NCBI GenBank assembly: GCA_900556875.1
Contig: USQQ01000003.1
Coordinates: forward strand, 62,001 to 126,000
From: an uncultured Collinsella sp.
Lineage (GTDB): Bacteria; Actinomycetota; Coriobacteriia; Coriobacteriales; Coriobacteriaceae
Direction of reading: 5' to 3'
DNA: 64,000 nucleotides
Positions 50,533 through 59,502 of this stretch are shown piece after piece. Under the pieces are notes generated by a model that did no database searches, had not been told where the DNA came from, and worked only from the letters and a program-made list of their open reading frames with translations. The position numbers and the translations under genes were made by a program. The first letter of the stretch is position 1. Each line of letters starts with the position of its first letter.

Positions 50533-51402
50533 ATGCAGACGGGCATGTATGCGATTAGCGAGATGGCGAGCTTGTTCAATGTTTCGCGCCAAACGCTCAT
50601 CTACTACGACAAGATCGGTCTGTTTAAGCCCGCCGTGGTGAACGAAAAGGGCTACCGTTTCTATTCGCCCACGCAGATCCCGCTCATGCGTCTGATCTGC
50701 ATGCTGCGCGACCTAGGGCTCGAACTCGACGAGATTGACCGCCTGACCTCGACGTTCGACATTGGCGAGATGACCGATCACCTGCGCTCGCGGGTGCAAG
50801 CGCTCGATGAACAGATCGCCGGCCTCAAAGCCGAGCGCGCGAGCGTGCAGGAGCGCCTGAACTTTTACGACGAGGCGGTTTACTGGCGCGAGCGCGAGGG
50901 CAGGCCGGAGCTCAAGCAGTTTGAGCGTCGCTACGTGGTCTTTGAGGAGTTTCCAGGCGATATCGAGCGCGGCCGCTCGATGCTTCACCCCACGCTCATG
51001 CGGGCCATCCTGCGCATGCGTGCGTTGACGGGCACGCGCCCTATGCGCGGCTGGGGTGCCATGCTGCGTCGTGAGGCGCTGCATTCCGACGACCCTATCG
51101 CCGGCGCGGGCTCCTTTGCCGTGCTGCCGCGCGGTGCCGAGGAACTGCTGCCGAGCGATCCCGCCGAGCTGGCAGAGATCGGCATCGAAGTGCTGCCCGA
51201 GGGCACATACCTGTGCATGAGCCGCTGGGGTATGCCGTACGAGCCCGAGGGCATCCGCGCCATCGTTGCCTGCATGGACGAGCACGCGCTCCAGCCCGTT
51301 GGCAACGCTTTCGACTTTTGCTACCTCGATACCACGAGCTACGACGAGTCCCACCAAGAGGACTTTTGCTGCATCCAAATCCCTGTTACCCTCCAGATGT
51401 GA
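50533..51402 (+). CDS. MerR-family transcriptional regulator with effector domain
   Basis: 289 residues. The N-terminal MerR winged helix (about 5-75) shows YAISEMASLFNVSRQTLIYYDKIGL. A coiled-coil follows (about 85-120) and a C-terminal domain of about 150 residues resembles GyrI-like small-molecule sensors. GGGAGGATCT precedes the ATG at 50533. It directly follows the UbiX gene on the same strand, so it may control the decarboxylase operon. Its stop codon lies inside a family-A palindrome. Confidence 0.85.
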   Translation: MQTGMYAISEMASLFNVSRQTLIYYDKIGLFKPAVVNEKGYRFYSPTQIPLMRLICMLRDLGLELDEIDRLTSTFDIGEMTDHLRSRVQALDEQIAGLKAERASVQERLNFYDEAVYWREREGRPELKQFERRYVVFEEFPGDIERGRSMLHPTLMRAILRMRALTGTRPMRGWGAMLRREALHSDDPIAGAGSFAVLPRGAEELLPSDPAELAEIGIEVLPEGTYLCMSRWGMPYEPEGIRAIVACMDEHALQPVGNAFDFCYLDTTSYDESHQEDFCCIQIPVTLQM

Positions 51403-51427
51403 CAAAGGGACAGTCCCTTTGTCACAT
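51397..51427. repeat. Dispersed palindrome family A, copy 4
   Basis: ATGTGACAAAGGGAC and GTCCCTTTGTCACAT are perfect arms around one base. The MerR stop codon TGA is within the first arm. Confidence 0.8.
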
Positions 51428-51447
51428 TCGTGGTGTGGCTGCTGCCC

Positions 51448-51513
51448 AAACCGTCACAACATTTGATGAAAATCTCGAAAACGAGGAAAAGCGTCGAATG
51501 TTGTGACGCTTTT
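51448..51513. repeat. Hairpin repeat family B, copy 2
   Basis: About 67 bases nearly identical to 46527-46593, again 20-odd bases after a family-A palindrome. Together the two A+B composites bracket the permease-UbiD-UbiX-MerR genes. Confidence 0.8.
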
Positions 51514-51597
51514 CCTGTCTGTGCCGGCGAGCTCCCGTGCCATCTGGGGGTATAAGGCTGGCAAGTGTTTATTTGCGAGGCTTAAGGGGCGCCCCGT

Positions 51598-52467
51598 ATG
51601 GATATCGATAACTTTGAATGGTGGTATAGCGAGGGCGAGGCTCCGGACGAGGAGTGGGACGAGCCCGCGCCGCGTGACGTGTCGAGCGACGAGGACGAGG
51701 CCGGCAACGATGCTGCTGTCGAGCCTGACGCCGCCTCCGATGCCGCCGAGCCCCTGACCTTTGAGCAGGCTTGGGCCCAAGCCGAGGCCGATGAAGCTAA
51801 GGTCGATGCCACGGCCACACTCGGTGAGCCGGCGGACATGTCCATCTCGCCGGCCAAGATCCCGCAGCCGCGCCATAACATCGACCCCGGCAGTACGGCA
51901 TCCTTCAGCATTCTCGACGTGCCCTCGCAGGGTGCCCAAGCACCCGCGCCCACACGTCGCCCCGACCTGGCTCGCGAGGAGGACGCGGGCCGTCGCTCTC
52001 CGCTCGGCCCCATCCTCATCGCCTTCATGGCCGGCGTTATCGCATGCTCGGTAATTGGAAACGTCTGGAGCCATGTTGAACAACAACGAAAAGACGCCGC
52101 CAAGGTCGAGATGTCCGTCGAACAATCGCTCAGCCGCACGCGCTCGGTGCATGTATCGGTCGAGGTCAAGGACGGCGCGACGTGGGACACCGCGCGCGGC
52201 GACAGCCAGATGCTCGTCCATATCGTGGGTCGCACGCTCAAGGGGCAAGCGATCGACGAGTACCAATACGTCAATTCCGAAGGTGACGGCATCGAGCTCA
52301 AGCCCGGCGACTACGAGCTCACGGTCGATGAGCCGCCCGTCGCCACCGACGGCACGCGTTACCGTGCCTCAAAGCGCATGGTTCCGGTGAGTTTTAATTC
52401 ACAGGCGCCCGATACGGTCGATAGCACGCCGCAGGGCGGGTTTGACCTTTACGCTATTGCTCAATAA
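51598..52467 (+). CDS. Single-pass membrane protein of unknown function
   Basis: 289 residues. The first about 130 residues are strongly acidic and Ala/Pro-rich, probably disordered and cytoplasmic (FEWWYSEGEAPDEEWDE at the start). One membrane helix spans about 136-157 (LGPILIAFMAGVIACSVIGNVW). The outer domain (about 165-289) looks beta-rich, with VHVSVEVKDGATWDT and KPGDYELTVDEPP. No family is recognised. It could be a surface or envelope-associated protein. It stands alone with a weak ribosome-binding site. Confidence 0.65.
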   Translation: MDIDNFEWWYSEGEAPDEEWDEPAPRDVSSDEDEAGNDAAVEPDAASDAAEPLTFEQAWAQAEADEAKVDATATLGEPADMSISPAKIPQPRHNIDPGSTASFSILDVPSQGAQAPAPTRRPDLAREEDAGRRSPLGPILIAFMAGVIACSVIGNVWSHVEQQRKDAAKVEMSVEQSLSRTRSVHVSVEVKDGATWDTARGDSQMLVHIVGRTLKGQAIDEYQYVNSEGDGIELKPGDYELTVDEPPVATDGTRYRASKRMVPVSFNSQAPDTVDSTPQGGFDLYAIAQ

Positions 52468-52546
52468 CTGCACCTGTCGCTCAACCCCGCCGCCAAGAGT
52501 GGGACAATAGCCCTCGACACCGTTGTTTACTATTGGAGGAAGTAGC

Positions 52547-53440
52547 ATGTCCACCGTCACTACCATCAAGCGCGGCGGCCTCACCGCGGCCATCGATTCC
52601 ATGGGCGCCCAGCTCACGAGCCTTGCCCTCAACGGCAACGAGTATCTGTGGCAGGGCGACCCGGCCTTTTGGGGCAAGCATGCGCCTATCCTGTTCCCCA
52701 TCGTGGGATCGCTGCGCAACAACATGGCGACATCTGCGGCCGGCACCTGCGAGATGCCGCGCCATGGACTCGCTCGCATCGTCGAGCACAAGTTGGTCGA
52801 GGTTTCGGAGGACGGCTCCTCGGTAACGTACGAGATCACTGACACGCCCGAGTCGCTCAAGGCGTTCCCGTTCCACTTTAAGCTCAACATGACCTATGCC
52901 CTGACCGGCGACGCCACGCTCACGCAGACCTTTGCCGTCACCAACACCGGCGACGTGGCCCTGCCGTTCTCGGTGGGCGGTCATCCTGCATTCAACGTGC
53001 CCGCCCCCGGTGCCGAAGACGAGGCGTTCGAGGATTACGAGCTGGCGTTTACCGAGGCTTGGACTAACGAGGCCCCCATCATCACGCCCGACGGTCTTAT
53101 GACGTTCGAGGGCAGCTACAAGGCTCCCGATAACTCGGACGTGCTGCTCATCACGCACCGCAGCTTCGATAACGATGCCATCATGTTCACCGATGTCCCG
53201 GGTTCCACGCTCACGCTGCGCGGCCGCAAGTCGGGCCACGGCGTCAAGATCGACTTTGAGGGCTTTAAGTACATCGGCGTGTGGTCTGCCGCCAACGACG
53301 CCCCGTTTGTGGCGCTCGAGCCCTGGACCGGTCATACCACCATGGACACCGAGGACGACGTCTTTGAGCACAAGGTCAACACCATTACCTTGGCACCGGG
53401 TGAGACGGACGTTCGCAGCTTTAGCGTTACCCTGCTCTAG
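52547..53440 (+). CDS. Aldose 1-epimerase-family protein (LacX-like)
   Basis: 297 residues of the galactose-mutarotase-like fold. LWQGDPAFWGKHAPILFPIVG near residue 38 and SVGGHPAFNVP near 142 match LacX-type epimerases, with catalytic His in GGHPAF and an acidic residue near LEPW at 265. Such proteins interconvert anomers of free or phosphorylated sugars. TTGGAGGAAG precedes the ATG. A 136-base repeat follows. Substrate is unknown. Confidence 0.88.
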   Translation: MSTVTTIKRGGLTAAIDSMGAQLTSLALNGNEYLWQGDPAFWGKHAPILFPIVGSLRNNMATSAAGTCEMPRHGLARIVEHKLVEVSEDGSSVTYEITDTPESLKAFPFHFKLNMTYALTGDATLTQTFAVTNTGDVALPFSVGGHPAFNVPAPGAEDEAFEDYELAFTEAWTNEAPIITPDGLMTFEGSYKAPDNSDVLLITHRSFDNDAIMFTDVPGSTLTLRGRKSGHGVKIDFEGFKYIGVWSAANDAPFVALEPWTGHTTMDTEDDVFEHKVNTITLAPGETDVRSFSVTLL

Positions 53441-53472
53441 AGGTTCCGCCGTTCTAACGAACGACGGACCGG

Positions 53473-53608
53473 TCGACGCTGCGCGCCACCCAGAGCGACA
53501 ATTTGTCATTCAAAAGGCAAGGCATGACCAGAAGGTCTATGCCTTGCCTTTTTCATGCTAACTTGTTCGCTCTGGGTGGCGCCCGCTGGCATTGCCAAAA
53601 CATCGACG
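53473..53608. repeat. 136-bp hairpin element family C, copy 1
   Basis: Outer 16-bp arms (GCGCCACCCAGAGCGA and its complement) are perfect here. Inner 14-bp arms (AAAAGGCAAGGCAT) surround a GACC-AGAA-GGTC tip, and a T-run follows. The copy at 59503 has the same length. Confidence 0.85.
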
Positions 53609-53720
53609 CTCCCAATGACTACCGTGTGTCTATTAATTTTTCGAGCTTGTGCTGCGCTGCTGGTCGCTGGCGTATATCCTGTTAAGTCGTCAGCATACGA
53701 TTCAACAGGGAAGGCAGATT

Positions 53721-54647
53721 ATGCATTCTCCCCATCAACGCGACGCGCATCCACAGCCGGTATGCAGCCGTCGCATCTTTTTGGGTAGCGCTCTCGCTGC
53801 GAGCGCTTCTGTCGTCGCCGGCGCACTTGCCGGCTGCCAGCGTCCCTCCACGCTGGAAGTAGTTCAGTCCACGACGGGCGGCGGTCGCGACGACCTGTCC
53901 GATTCTGTGATCGGCAAGGATAAGATCCGCATTGGCATGGAGGCGGCCTACGCCCCGTACAACTGGCAGGTTTCCGAGGCCAGCGAGTTCACGATCCCCA
54001 TCGATAACGTGCAGGGAGCCTACGCCGATGGCTACGACGTGCAGATCGCCAAGATCGTCTGCAAGGCTCTCGGCGGCGAGCCCGTTGCCGTCAAGCAGAG
54101 CTTCTCGGGCCTTATCGACTCGCTCAACAACGGCCAGATTGACCTCATCATCGCCGGCATGAGCGCCACGCCCGAGCGCGAGGAGTCCGTCGGCTTTTCC
54201 GACCCGTACTTCATTGGCTACTTTGGCCTGTTCGTAAAAGAGGGCTCGCCCTACCAAAACGCCACCAAGCTCAGCGACTTCAGCGGTGCCACGGTGCTCG
54301 GCCAAAAGGACACGATGCTCGATACCGTCATCGACGAGATTCCGGGCGTTGTGCACAAGAACCCGGTCGATTCGGTCCCCACGGTGTTCTCGAATCTGCT
54401 GCAGGGCACGTGCGACGCCGTGACCTACAACACTGAGAACGAAAAGGGCTATATGGCCCAAAATCCCGGTATCGTCCCCATCCACTTTGCCGAGGGCGAG
54501 GGCTTTAAGCAGGAGGTCACGGCGAATGTCGGTTGCCGCAAGGGATCGGACAAACTGCTTAAGCTCATCGACAAGACACTCAAGGGCATCAGCCAGGAGG
54601 AGCGCGACCAGATGTGGGACGCGTGCCTCGACCGTCAGCCGGCATAG
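53721..54647 (+). CDS. Amino-acid-type ABC transporter substrate-binding lipoprotein
   Basis: 308 residues. A signal peptide with a lipobox ending LAGC (Cys39) follows a SRRIFLG stretch. The mature part is a family-3 solute-binding protein: IRIGMEAAYAPYNW near 72, GYDVQIAKIV near 108, IAGMSATPEREESVGFSDPY near 152. It binds the solute outside and delivers it to the permease encoded 9 bases downstream. GGGAAGGC precedes the ATG at 53721. Polar amino acids are likely substrates; the exact one is unknown. Confidence 0.9.
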   Translation: MHSPHQRDAHPQPVCSRRIFLGSALAASASVVAGALAGCQRPSTLEVVQSTTGGGRDDLSDSVIGKDKIRIGMEAAYAPYNWQVSEASEFTIPIDNVQGAYADGYDVQIAKIVCKALGGEPVAVKQSFSGLIDSLNNGQIDLIIAGMSATPEREESVGFSDPYFIGYFGLFVKEGSPYQNATKLSDFSGATVLGQKDTMLDTVIDEIPGVVHKNPVDSVPTVFSNLLQGTCDAVTYNTENEKGYMAQNPGIVPIHFAEGEGFKQEVTANVGCRKGSDKLLKLIDKTLKGISQEERDQMWDACLDRQPA

Positions 54648-54656
54648 GGAGGCAGC

Positions 54657-55805
54657 ATGAAAGGCATCAATCGTCTGGCCTCCTTTATCAAGGCCGACCA
54701 CCGTTATGTGTACCTGGGCACGAGCGTTATCGCGGCGCTCGGCTTGGCATTTAGCCAGCGCAACCCCACGCCGCTGAGCTTTTTGGCGCCCACCGGCATC
54801 TTCCAGGATTGCCTTTGGGCGATTCTTTGGGCCTGGATCGTCGTGTCGGCGGCAGCGCTCGTCACCAAGGTTATGCACTGGAGCGACTATCGCGAAACGT
54901 CGCCGTTTGCATCCGAGCGTTTCCGTCGCGGCGCGCGCCTGGGCAGCTATGTCGTGGTTGCCATCGCGGCGATCTTCTTTATCGACCGCTGCGTCATGTC
55001 GTTTGTCGACCTGGTGCAGGTGAGCATTGTCTCGGACTCCAATCCCAGCGACTTTCTGTCGAGCTTGGTCTACATGACCTACAAGAGCGGCGACTTCTTT
55101 ATCCGCGGTATCGAGATCACCATCGCGCTTGCCACCTTCGGCACGGTCATCGCCTTCTTCTTGGCGCTGCTCTTTGTGTTCTTGCGCACCCAGACCTTCG
55201 ATCGCGTCGATAACGACCTGGTGCGCTTCTTTAAGAGCATTGGCCGAGGCTTTGCGACCGTCTATTCCACCGTCGTGCGCGGCACGCCCATGATGGTCCA
55301 GGGCCTGCTCATCTATTACGCGGGCTTTACCGTTCTGCGCGGCATGGGCTTCGAGACCGCCCAGGCCAACCAGATCTGGAGTACCTTCACTGCCGGCCTC
55401 GTCACCATCTCGCTCAACTCTACCGCCTACATGATGGAGGTCCTGCGCGGCGGCATCGAGTCCATCGATCCCGGCCAGGCCGAGGCAGCGCGCTCGCTGG
55501 GCCTGTCGCAGTGGCAGGCTATGCGCAAGGTCGTGTTCCCTCAGGGTATTAAAAACGCGATCCCGGCGCTCACCAACGAGCTCATCATCAACATCAAGGA
55601 CTCGTCGGTGCTCTCGGTCATCGGCGTGTTCGACCTCATGTACGCCACCACCACCGTCGCCGGCGTGTACTACCGCCAGATGGAGGTCTACTGCGTGGCG
55701 CTCGTGGTCTATCTGATCCTGACGCTCGTGGCGAGCCGCCTGCTCGAGGCCTTTGGCAAAAAGCTCGGCGCCGAGGCTCCTGCCACGCTGCCCAGCTCTA
55801 ACTAG
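54657..55805 (+). CDS. Amino-acid-type ABC transporter permease
   Basis: 382 residues. The C-terminal part (about 155-370) is a HisM-type permease domain with [21 protein letters not shown] and the coupling loop [21 protein letters not shown]. About 130 extra N-terminal residues contain two or three more membrane helices before the permease core, longer than a minimal HisM protein. It forms the channel with the ATPase encoded 22 bases downstream. Confidence 0.9.
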   Translation: MKGINRLASFIKADHRYVYLGTSVIAALGLAFSQRNPTPLSFLAPTGIFQDCLWAILWAWIVVSAAALVTKVMHWSDYRETSPFASERFRRGARLGSYVVVAIAAIFFIDRCVMSFVDLVQVSIVSDSNPSDFLSSLVYMTYKSGDFFIRGIEITIALATFGTVIAFFLALLFVFLRTQTFDRVDNDLVRFFKSIGRGFATVYSTVVRGTPMMVQGLLIYYAGFTVLRGMGFETAQANQIWSTFTAGLVTISLNSTAYMMEVLRGGIESIDPGQAEAARSLGLSQWQAMRKVVFPQGIKNAIPALTNELIINIKDSSVLSVIGVFDLMYATTTVAGVYYRQMEVYCVALVVYLILTLVASRLLEAFGKKLGAEAPATLPSSN

Positions 55806-55827
55806 GCTTAAGACGAGGAGAATCATC

Positions 55828-56613
55828 ATGGCAGATACCGCCACTACCGGCACTGCGGCAGCCGTGCAAAACCAAGAGCCGCTTATCCGCGTCGAGGGCC
55901 TGCGCAAGAGCTTTGGCTCACTCGAGGTACTCAAGGGCATCGACTTGTCCGTCAATCCCGGCGAGGTCGTCACCATCATCGGCGCCTCGGGCTCGGGCAA
56001 GTCGACGTTTCTGCGCTGCCTTAACCTGCTCGAGACCCCGGACGCGGGCCATATCTGGTTCCACGGTCAGGACCTTACTGCCGAGCGCTGCAATATCAAT
56101 AAACTGCGCGAGGACATCGGCATGGTGTTCCAGGGCTTCAACCTGTTCAACAACATGGACGTGCTCGACAACTGCACGCTCGCGCCCGTCACGCTCAAAA
56201 AGATGAGCAAGGCCGAGGCCGAGAAGGTCGCGATGGAGCATCTGACGAGCGTGGGACTCGAAAAGTTCGCGCACGCCGCCGTTGGTCGCCTGTCCGGTGG
56301 TCAAAAACAGCGCGTGGCCATCGCTCGTGCCCTATGTATGAATCCGCAGATCATGCTGTTCGACGAGCCGACCTCCGCGCTCGACCCCGAGATCGTGGGC
56401 GAGGTGCTCGAGGTCATGCGCAAGCTCGCCGCCGACGGCATGACCATGGTCGTCGTCACGCACGAGATGGCCTTTGCCCGCACGGTGTCCGACCGCGTGG
56501 TCTTTATGGACAAGGGCGTGGTGCTCGAGGATGCCGCGCCGGCCGAGCTCTTCGGCAACCCCAAACACCAGCGCACTCGTGAGTTCCTCTCTCGCTATCT
56601 CGAGGACAAATAA
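55828..56613 (+). CDS. Amino-acid-type ABC transporter ATP-binding protein
   Basis: 261 residues. Walker [10 protein letters not shown] near residue 54, Q-loop MVFQGFNLF near 105, signature LSGGQKQR near 157 and Walker [15 protein letters not shown]. It resembles GlnQ/HisP-type ATPases. The ATG at 55828 follows ACGAGGAG. It powers uptake by the permease and binding protein of the same operon. A terminator follows at 56639. Confidence 0.94.
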   Translation: MADTATTGTAAAVQNQEPLIRVEGLRKSFGSLEVLKGIDLSVNPGEVVTIIGASGSGKSTFLRCLNLLETPDAGHIWFHGQDLTAERCNINKLREDIGMVFQGFNLFNNMDVLDNCTLAPVTLKKMSKAEAEKVAMEHLTSVGLEKFAHAAVGRLSGGQKQRVAIARALCMNPQIMLFDEPTSALDPEIVGEVLEVMRKLAADGMTMVVVTHEMAFARTVSDRVVFMDKGVVLEDAAPAELFGNPKHQRTREFLSRYLEDK

Positions 56614-56638
56614 CCGACCGCAAACGCTTACGTTGCAG

Positions 56639-56662
56639 GGCCGCTCCCGTGGGGCGGCCTTT
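56639..56662 (+). terminator. Terminator after the ABC importer operon
   Basis: GGCCGCTCC and GGGGCGGCC form the stem at 56639-56659, followed by TTTG. Confidence 0.7.
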
Positions 56663-56685
56663 GTCGTCACAATCGAAAGGATGTC

Positions 56686-58113
56686 ATGGCCGAGGTTTGG
56701 CGCTTCTTTGCGCATGAGGACGATTTTGCCGATATAGACGAGGCCGGCGCGTGCGAGCACTTGGGCCGCGTGCTGTCGTTTCCGACCATTTCGAGCATGG
56801 ATGCCGAGGCGGTGGATTGGCAGCCCTTCGACGACCTGCGCGCGTATATGCAGCAGGCCTGGCCGCACGTATTTGCGGCGGGCGAGGTCGAGCTTGTCGG
56901 CCATTCGCTGTTGGTGACGCTTGGCGGTTCCGACTCCGCCCTCAAACCCGTCATGCTCATGGGCCACATGGACGTGGTCCCCGTGGTGCCGGGTACCGAG
57001 GCCGACTGGACGCACGCCCCCTTTAGCGGACAGGTGGACGACACCTACATTTGGGGTCGCGGCGCTATCGACATGAAAGACCAGGTCGCAGGTATTCTCG
57101 AGGCGGTTGAGTATGCGTTGACGCACGGCTGGGAGCACGAGCGAACCCTGCTGCTGGCTTTTGGCCAGGACGAGGAAACCACGCAGTACGGCGCGCGGGC
57201 GATCGGTCGCGTGCTCGAGGAGCGCGGTATTGAACTTGAATACCTGATCGACGAGGGTGACTACCGTATTGTTTCGGCTGCCGAGTACGGCGCGGGCGAG
57301 GGCTGGCTTATGCATGCCGACCTTGCCGAGAAGGGCTACGCCGATATTGTGCTCAAGACGAAGAGTGAGGGCGGGCATTCGTCCAACCCCTACGGCGGCA
57401 CATCGCTCGAGGTACTGAGCCGCGCTATCGCCGCAATCTGCGATATCGAGTGGCCGACGCGCGTGACCGATCTGCTTGCCGCACAGCTCGTCGAGCTGGG
57501 GCTCTACACGGTGGATGAGATTGCCGCCAACGGGGACGTCATTGTCCGCGACTGCCTCGCCAGCAAGAAGCTCTATCCGCTGGTGACGACCACCTGCGCG
57601 CCCACGCAGATCGAGGGTGGCAGCACCGGCGCCAACGTGATGCCACAGGATATGTGGGCCAATATCAACTTCCGCATGCTCGAGGGCACGGGCGTGGCCG
57701 ACGTTGTGGCGCGCTGCCGTGAGGCGGTTGCCGGGGCGGACCTTGCCGGTCGTGTCGAAGTGGAGCTGGGCCCCGGCAGCTCCGAGCCCTCGCCGTCCCC
57801 GCGCATCGGTGGTCCCGGCCTCGAGGCGGTTCGCTCCATCGCCGCCCGCTATTTCCGCGATCCAAAGGGGACGGAGGAAAACGGATCATCAGCGGCGGGC
57901 GGAGCTCCTATCGGTATCGTTCCCTCGACCGTGATCGGCGCGACCGACGCTGCCAACTACCAGCACATTTGCTCCGAATGCATTCGTTTTTCGGCGTTTG
58001 TGGTCGACGATGACGAGTGCGACCGCGGCGTCCACGGCACCAACGAGCGCATCACCCGCCGCGCCTACCTCCAGGGCGTACGCTTCCTCATCGCCCTACT
58101 CCACACGCTCTAG
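56686..58113 (+). CDS. M20-family dipeptidase (Sapep-like)
   Basis: 475 residues. Metal-binding motifs are visible: MGHMDVVPV near residue 91, WGRGAIDMKDQ near 123, GQDEET near 163 with the catalytic Glu, and GGHSSNP near 227. Sapep/PepV-type enzymes cleave dipeptides with two Zn or Mn ions in the cytoplasm. GAAAGGATGTC is the upstream sequence. Its position after an amino-acid importer suggests a peptide or amino-acid utilisation role. Confidence 0.85.
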   Translation: MAEVWRFFAHEDDFADIDEAGACEHLGRVLSFPTISSMDAEAVDWQPFDDLRAYMQQAWPHVFAAGEVELVGHSLLVTLGGSDSALKPVMLMGHMDVVPVVPGTEADWTHAPFSGQVDDTYIWGRGAIDMKDQVAGILEAVEYALTHGWEHERTLLLAFGQDEETTQYGARAIGRVLEERGIELEYLIDEGDYRIVSAAEYGAGEGWLMHADLAEKGYADIVLKTKSEGGHSSNPYGGTSLEVLSRAIAAICDIEWPTRVTDLLAAQLVELGLYTVDEIAANGDVIVRDCLASKKLYPLVTTTCAPTQIEGGSTGANVMPQDMWANINFRMLEGTGVADVVARCREAVAGADLAGRVEVELGPGSSEPSPSPRIGGPGLEAVRSIAARYFRDPKGTEENGSSAAGGAPIGIVPSTVIGATDAANYQHICSECIRFSAFVVDDDECDRGVHGTNERITRRAYLQGVRFLIALLHTL

Positions 58114-58115
58114 AA

Positions 58116-58143
58116 TCTGACAAAGCGACAGTCCCTTTGTTAG
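58116..58143. repeat. Dispersed palindrome family A, copy 5 (degenerate)
   Basis: TGACAAAGCGACAGTCCCTTTG, with the outer arm ends lost, begins 3 bases after the dipeptidase stop codon. Confidence 0.6.
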
Positions 58144-58196
58144 CCGTTGGGGACGCTCTTAAACGACTAGTCGTTAATGAACGTCCCCAACGGCTA
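58141..58196. terminator. Hairpin after the dipeptidase gene
   Basis: TAGCCGTTGGGGACG (58141-58155) pairs with 58182-58196, and AACGACTAGTCGTT forms an inner palindrome. Confidence 0.65.
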
Positions 58197-58290
58197 TGTC
58201 CACTCATTCCGTGCGGGTTATATGCAGGTTTGCCTGCGCACGCTATCATGTATAGGTTAGACCGCAACTATGTACCCCATACGCGAAGGG

Positions 58291-58323
58291 ATGCGCATGT
58301 ATCTGAAGATCGACATGTTCTAG
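58291..58323 (+). other. Possible UAG-terminated leader peptide before prfA
   Basis: A short frame MRMYLKIDMF ends in TAG, 81 bases before prfA. GAAGGGA precedes it. It might be a leader sensing RF1 activity at UAG, or chance. No other feature is seen between 58197 and 58404. Confidence 0.2.
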
Positions 58324-58404
58324 CCGGGCTTACCCCCGCAGCGGCGCCGCGCGCCCCATCAACTCTGCCGATTTTCACCTTCACGCATATAAAGGAGTCC
58401 CGCC

Positions 58405-59472
58405 ATGCGCGACAAGCTCGAAAAGATCATCAAGGCCTATGAGGAGCTCGAGAAGAAGCTTTCCGACCCGGCCGTTGCCTCCGACATCAAGGAGTTCACG
58501 CGTCTCAACAAGGAGTACGCGCACCAGTCCGACCTCATCGCCGCCTCGCGCGAGTACATCGGCGCGCTCGATGACATCGAGGCTGCCAAGGAAATGCTCC
58601 ACGATACGACCGATGCCGATGAGAAGGAGATGCTCCAGATGGACATCTCCGAAAACGAGGCCAAGCTTCCCCAGCTCGAGGAAGACATTAAGTACATGCT
58701 CATCCCGAGCGACCCCAACGACGACAAGAACACCATCGTCGAGATTCGCTCCGCCGCCGGTGGCGACGAGGCGGCTATCTTTGCCGGCGATCTGTACAAG
58801 ATGTATCAGCGCTTCTGCGAGTCGCGCGGCTGGAAGACCACCGTGCTCGACTCCAGCCCCAGCGAGGCCGGCGGCTTTAAGTCCATCGAGTTCAAGGTCG
58901 AGGGCGACCGCGTCTACTCCGTCATGAAGTTCGAGTCCGGCGTGCACCGCGTCCAGCGCGTTCCCAAGACCGAGTCCCAGGGTCGCATCCAGACCTCCAC
59001 GGCAACCGTCGCCGTGCTTCCCGAGGCCGAGGAGATCGACGTTCAGATCAACCAGTCCGACCTGCGCATCGATACCTACTGTGCCTCCGGCCCTGGCGGT
59101 CAGTGCGTTAACACCACCTACTCCGCCGTGCGCATCACCCACCTGCCCACCAACACCGTGGTGCAGTCGCAGGAACAGCGCTCCCAGATCCAGAACCGCG
59201 AAGTCTGCATGCAGATGCTGCGCGCCCGTCTGTACGAGATGGAGCTCGAGAAGCAGCAGGCGGAGCTCGGTGCCGAGCGCCAGAGCCAGATCGGCCACGG
59301 CAACCGTTCCGAGAAGATCCGTACCTACAACCAGCCCCAGGACCGCGTGACCGATCACCGCATCGGCTTCAACTCCACCTACAACGGCGTCCTCCTGGGC
59401 GACCAGCTCGGCACCGTCATCGAGGCGCTCGCCGCCGCCGAGCGTGCCGAGAAGCTGGCACAGGCCGTGTAG
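58405..59472 (+). CDS. prfA: Peptide chain release factor 1
   Basis: 355 residues, full length. The PxT-type tripeptide that reads UAG/UAA stop codons appears in RVPKTESQGR near residue 190. The GGQ motif in GPGGQCVNTTYSAVRITH near 232 triggers peptide release and is the site of Gln methylation by PrmC, whose gene follows at 60062. AAAGGAGTCCCGCC precedes the ATG. A perfect terminator stem follows the stop. Confidence 0.96.
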   Translation: MRDKLEKIIKAYEELEKKLSDPAVASDIKEFTRLNKEYAHQSDLIAASREYIGALDDIEAAKEMLHDTTDADEKEMLQMDISENEAKLPQLEEDIKYMLIPSDPNDDKNTIVEIRSAAGGDEAAIFAGDLYKMYQRFCESRGWKTTVLDSSPSEAGGFKSIEFKVEGDRVYSVMKFESGVHRVQRVPKTESQGRIQTSTATVAVLPEAEEIDVQINQSDLRIDTYCASGPGGQCVNTTYSAVRITHLPTNTVVQSQEQRSQIQNREVCMQMLRARLYEMELEKQQAELGAERQSQIGHGNRSEKIRTYNQPQDRVTDHRIGFNSTYNGVLLGDQLGTVIEALAAAERAEKLAQAV

Positions 59473-59499
59473 GTTACGCGGTTTTACAAACCGCGTAAC
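59473..59499 (+). terminator. Terminator after prfA
   Basis: GTTACGCGGTTT (59473-59484) pairs perfectly with AAACCGCGTAAC (59488-59499). A family-C element follows four bases later. Confidence 0.7.
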
Positions 59500-59502
59500 G
59501 AC

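Noticed and set aside
53682..56000. 772-codon open frame antisense to the ABC importer genes
   Set aside because: His/Asp/Val/Gly-rich shadow of three well-recognised genes on the plus strand.
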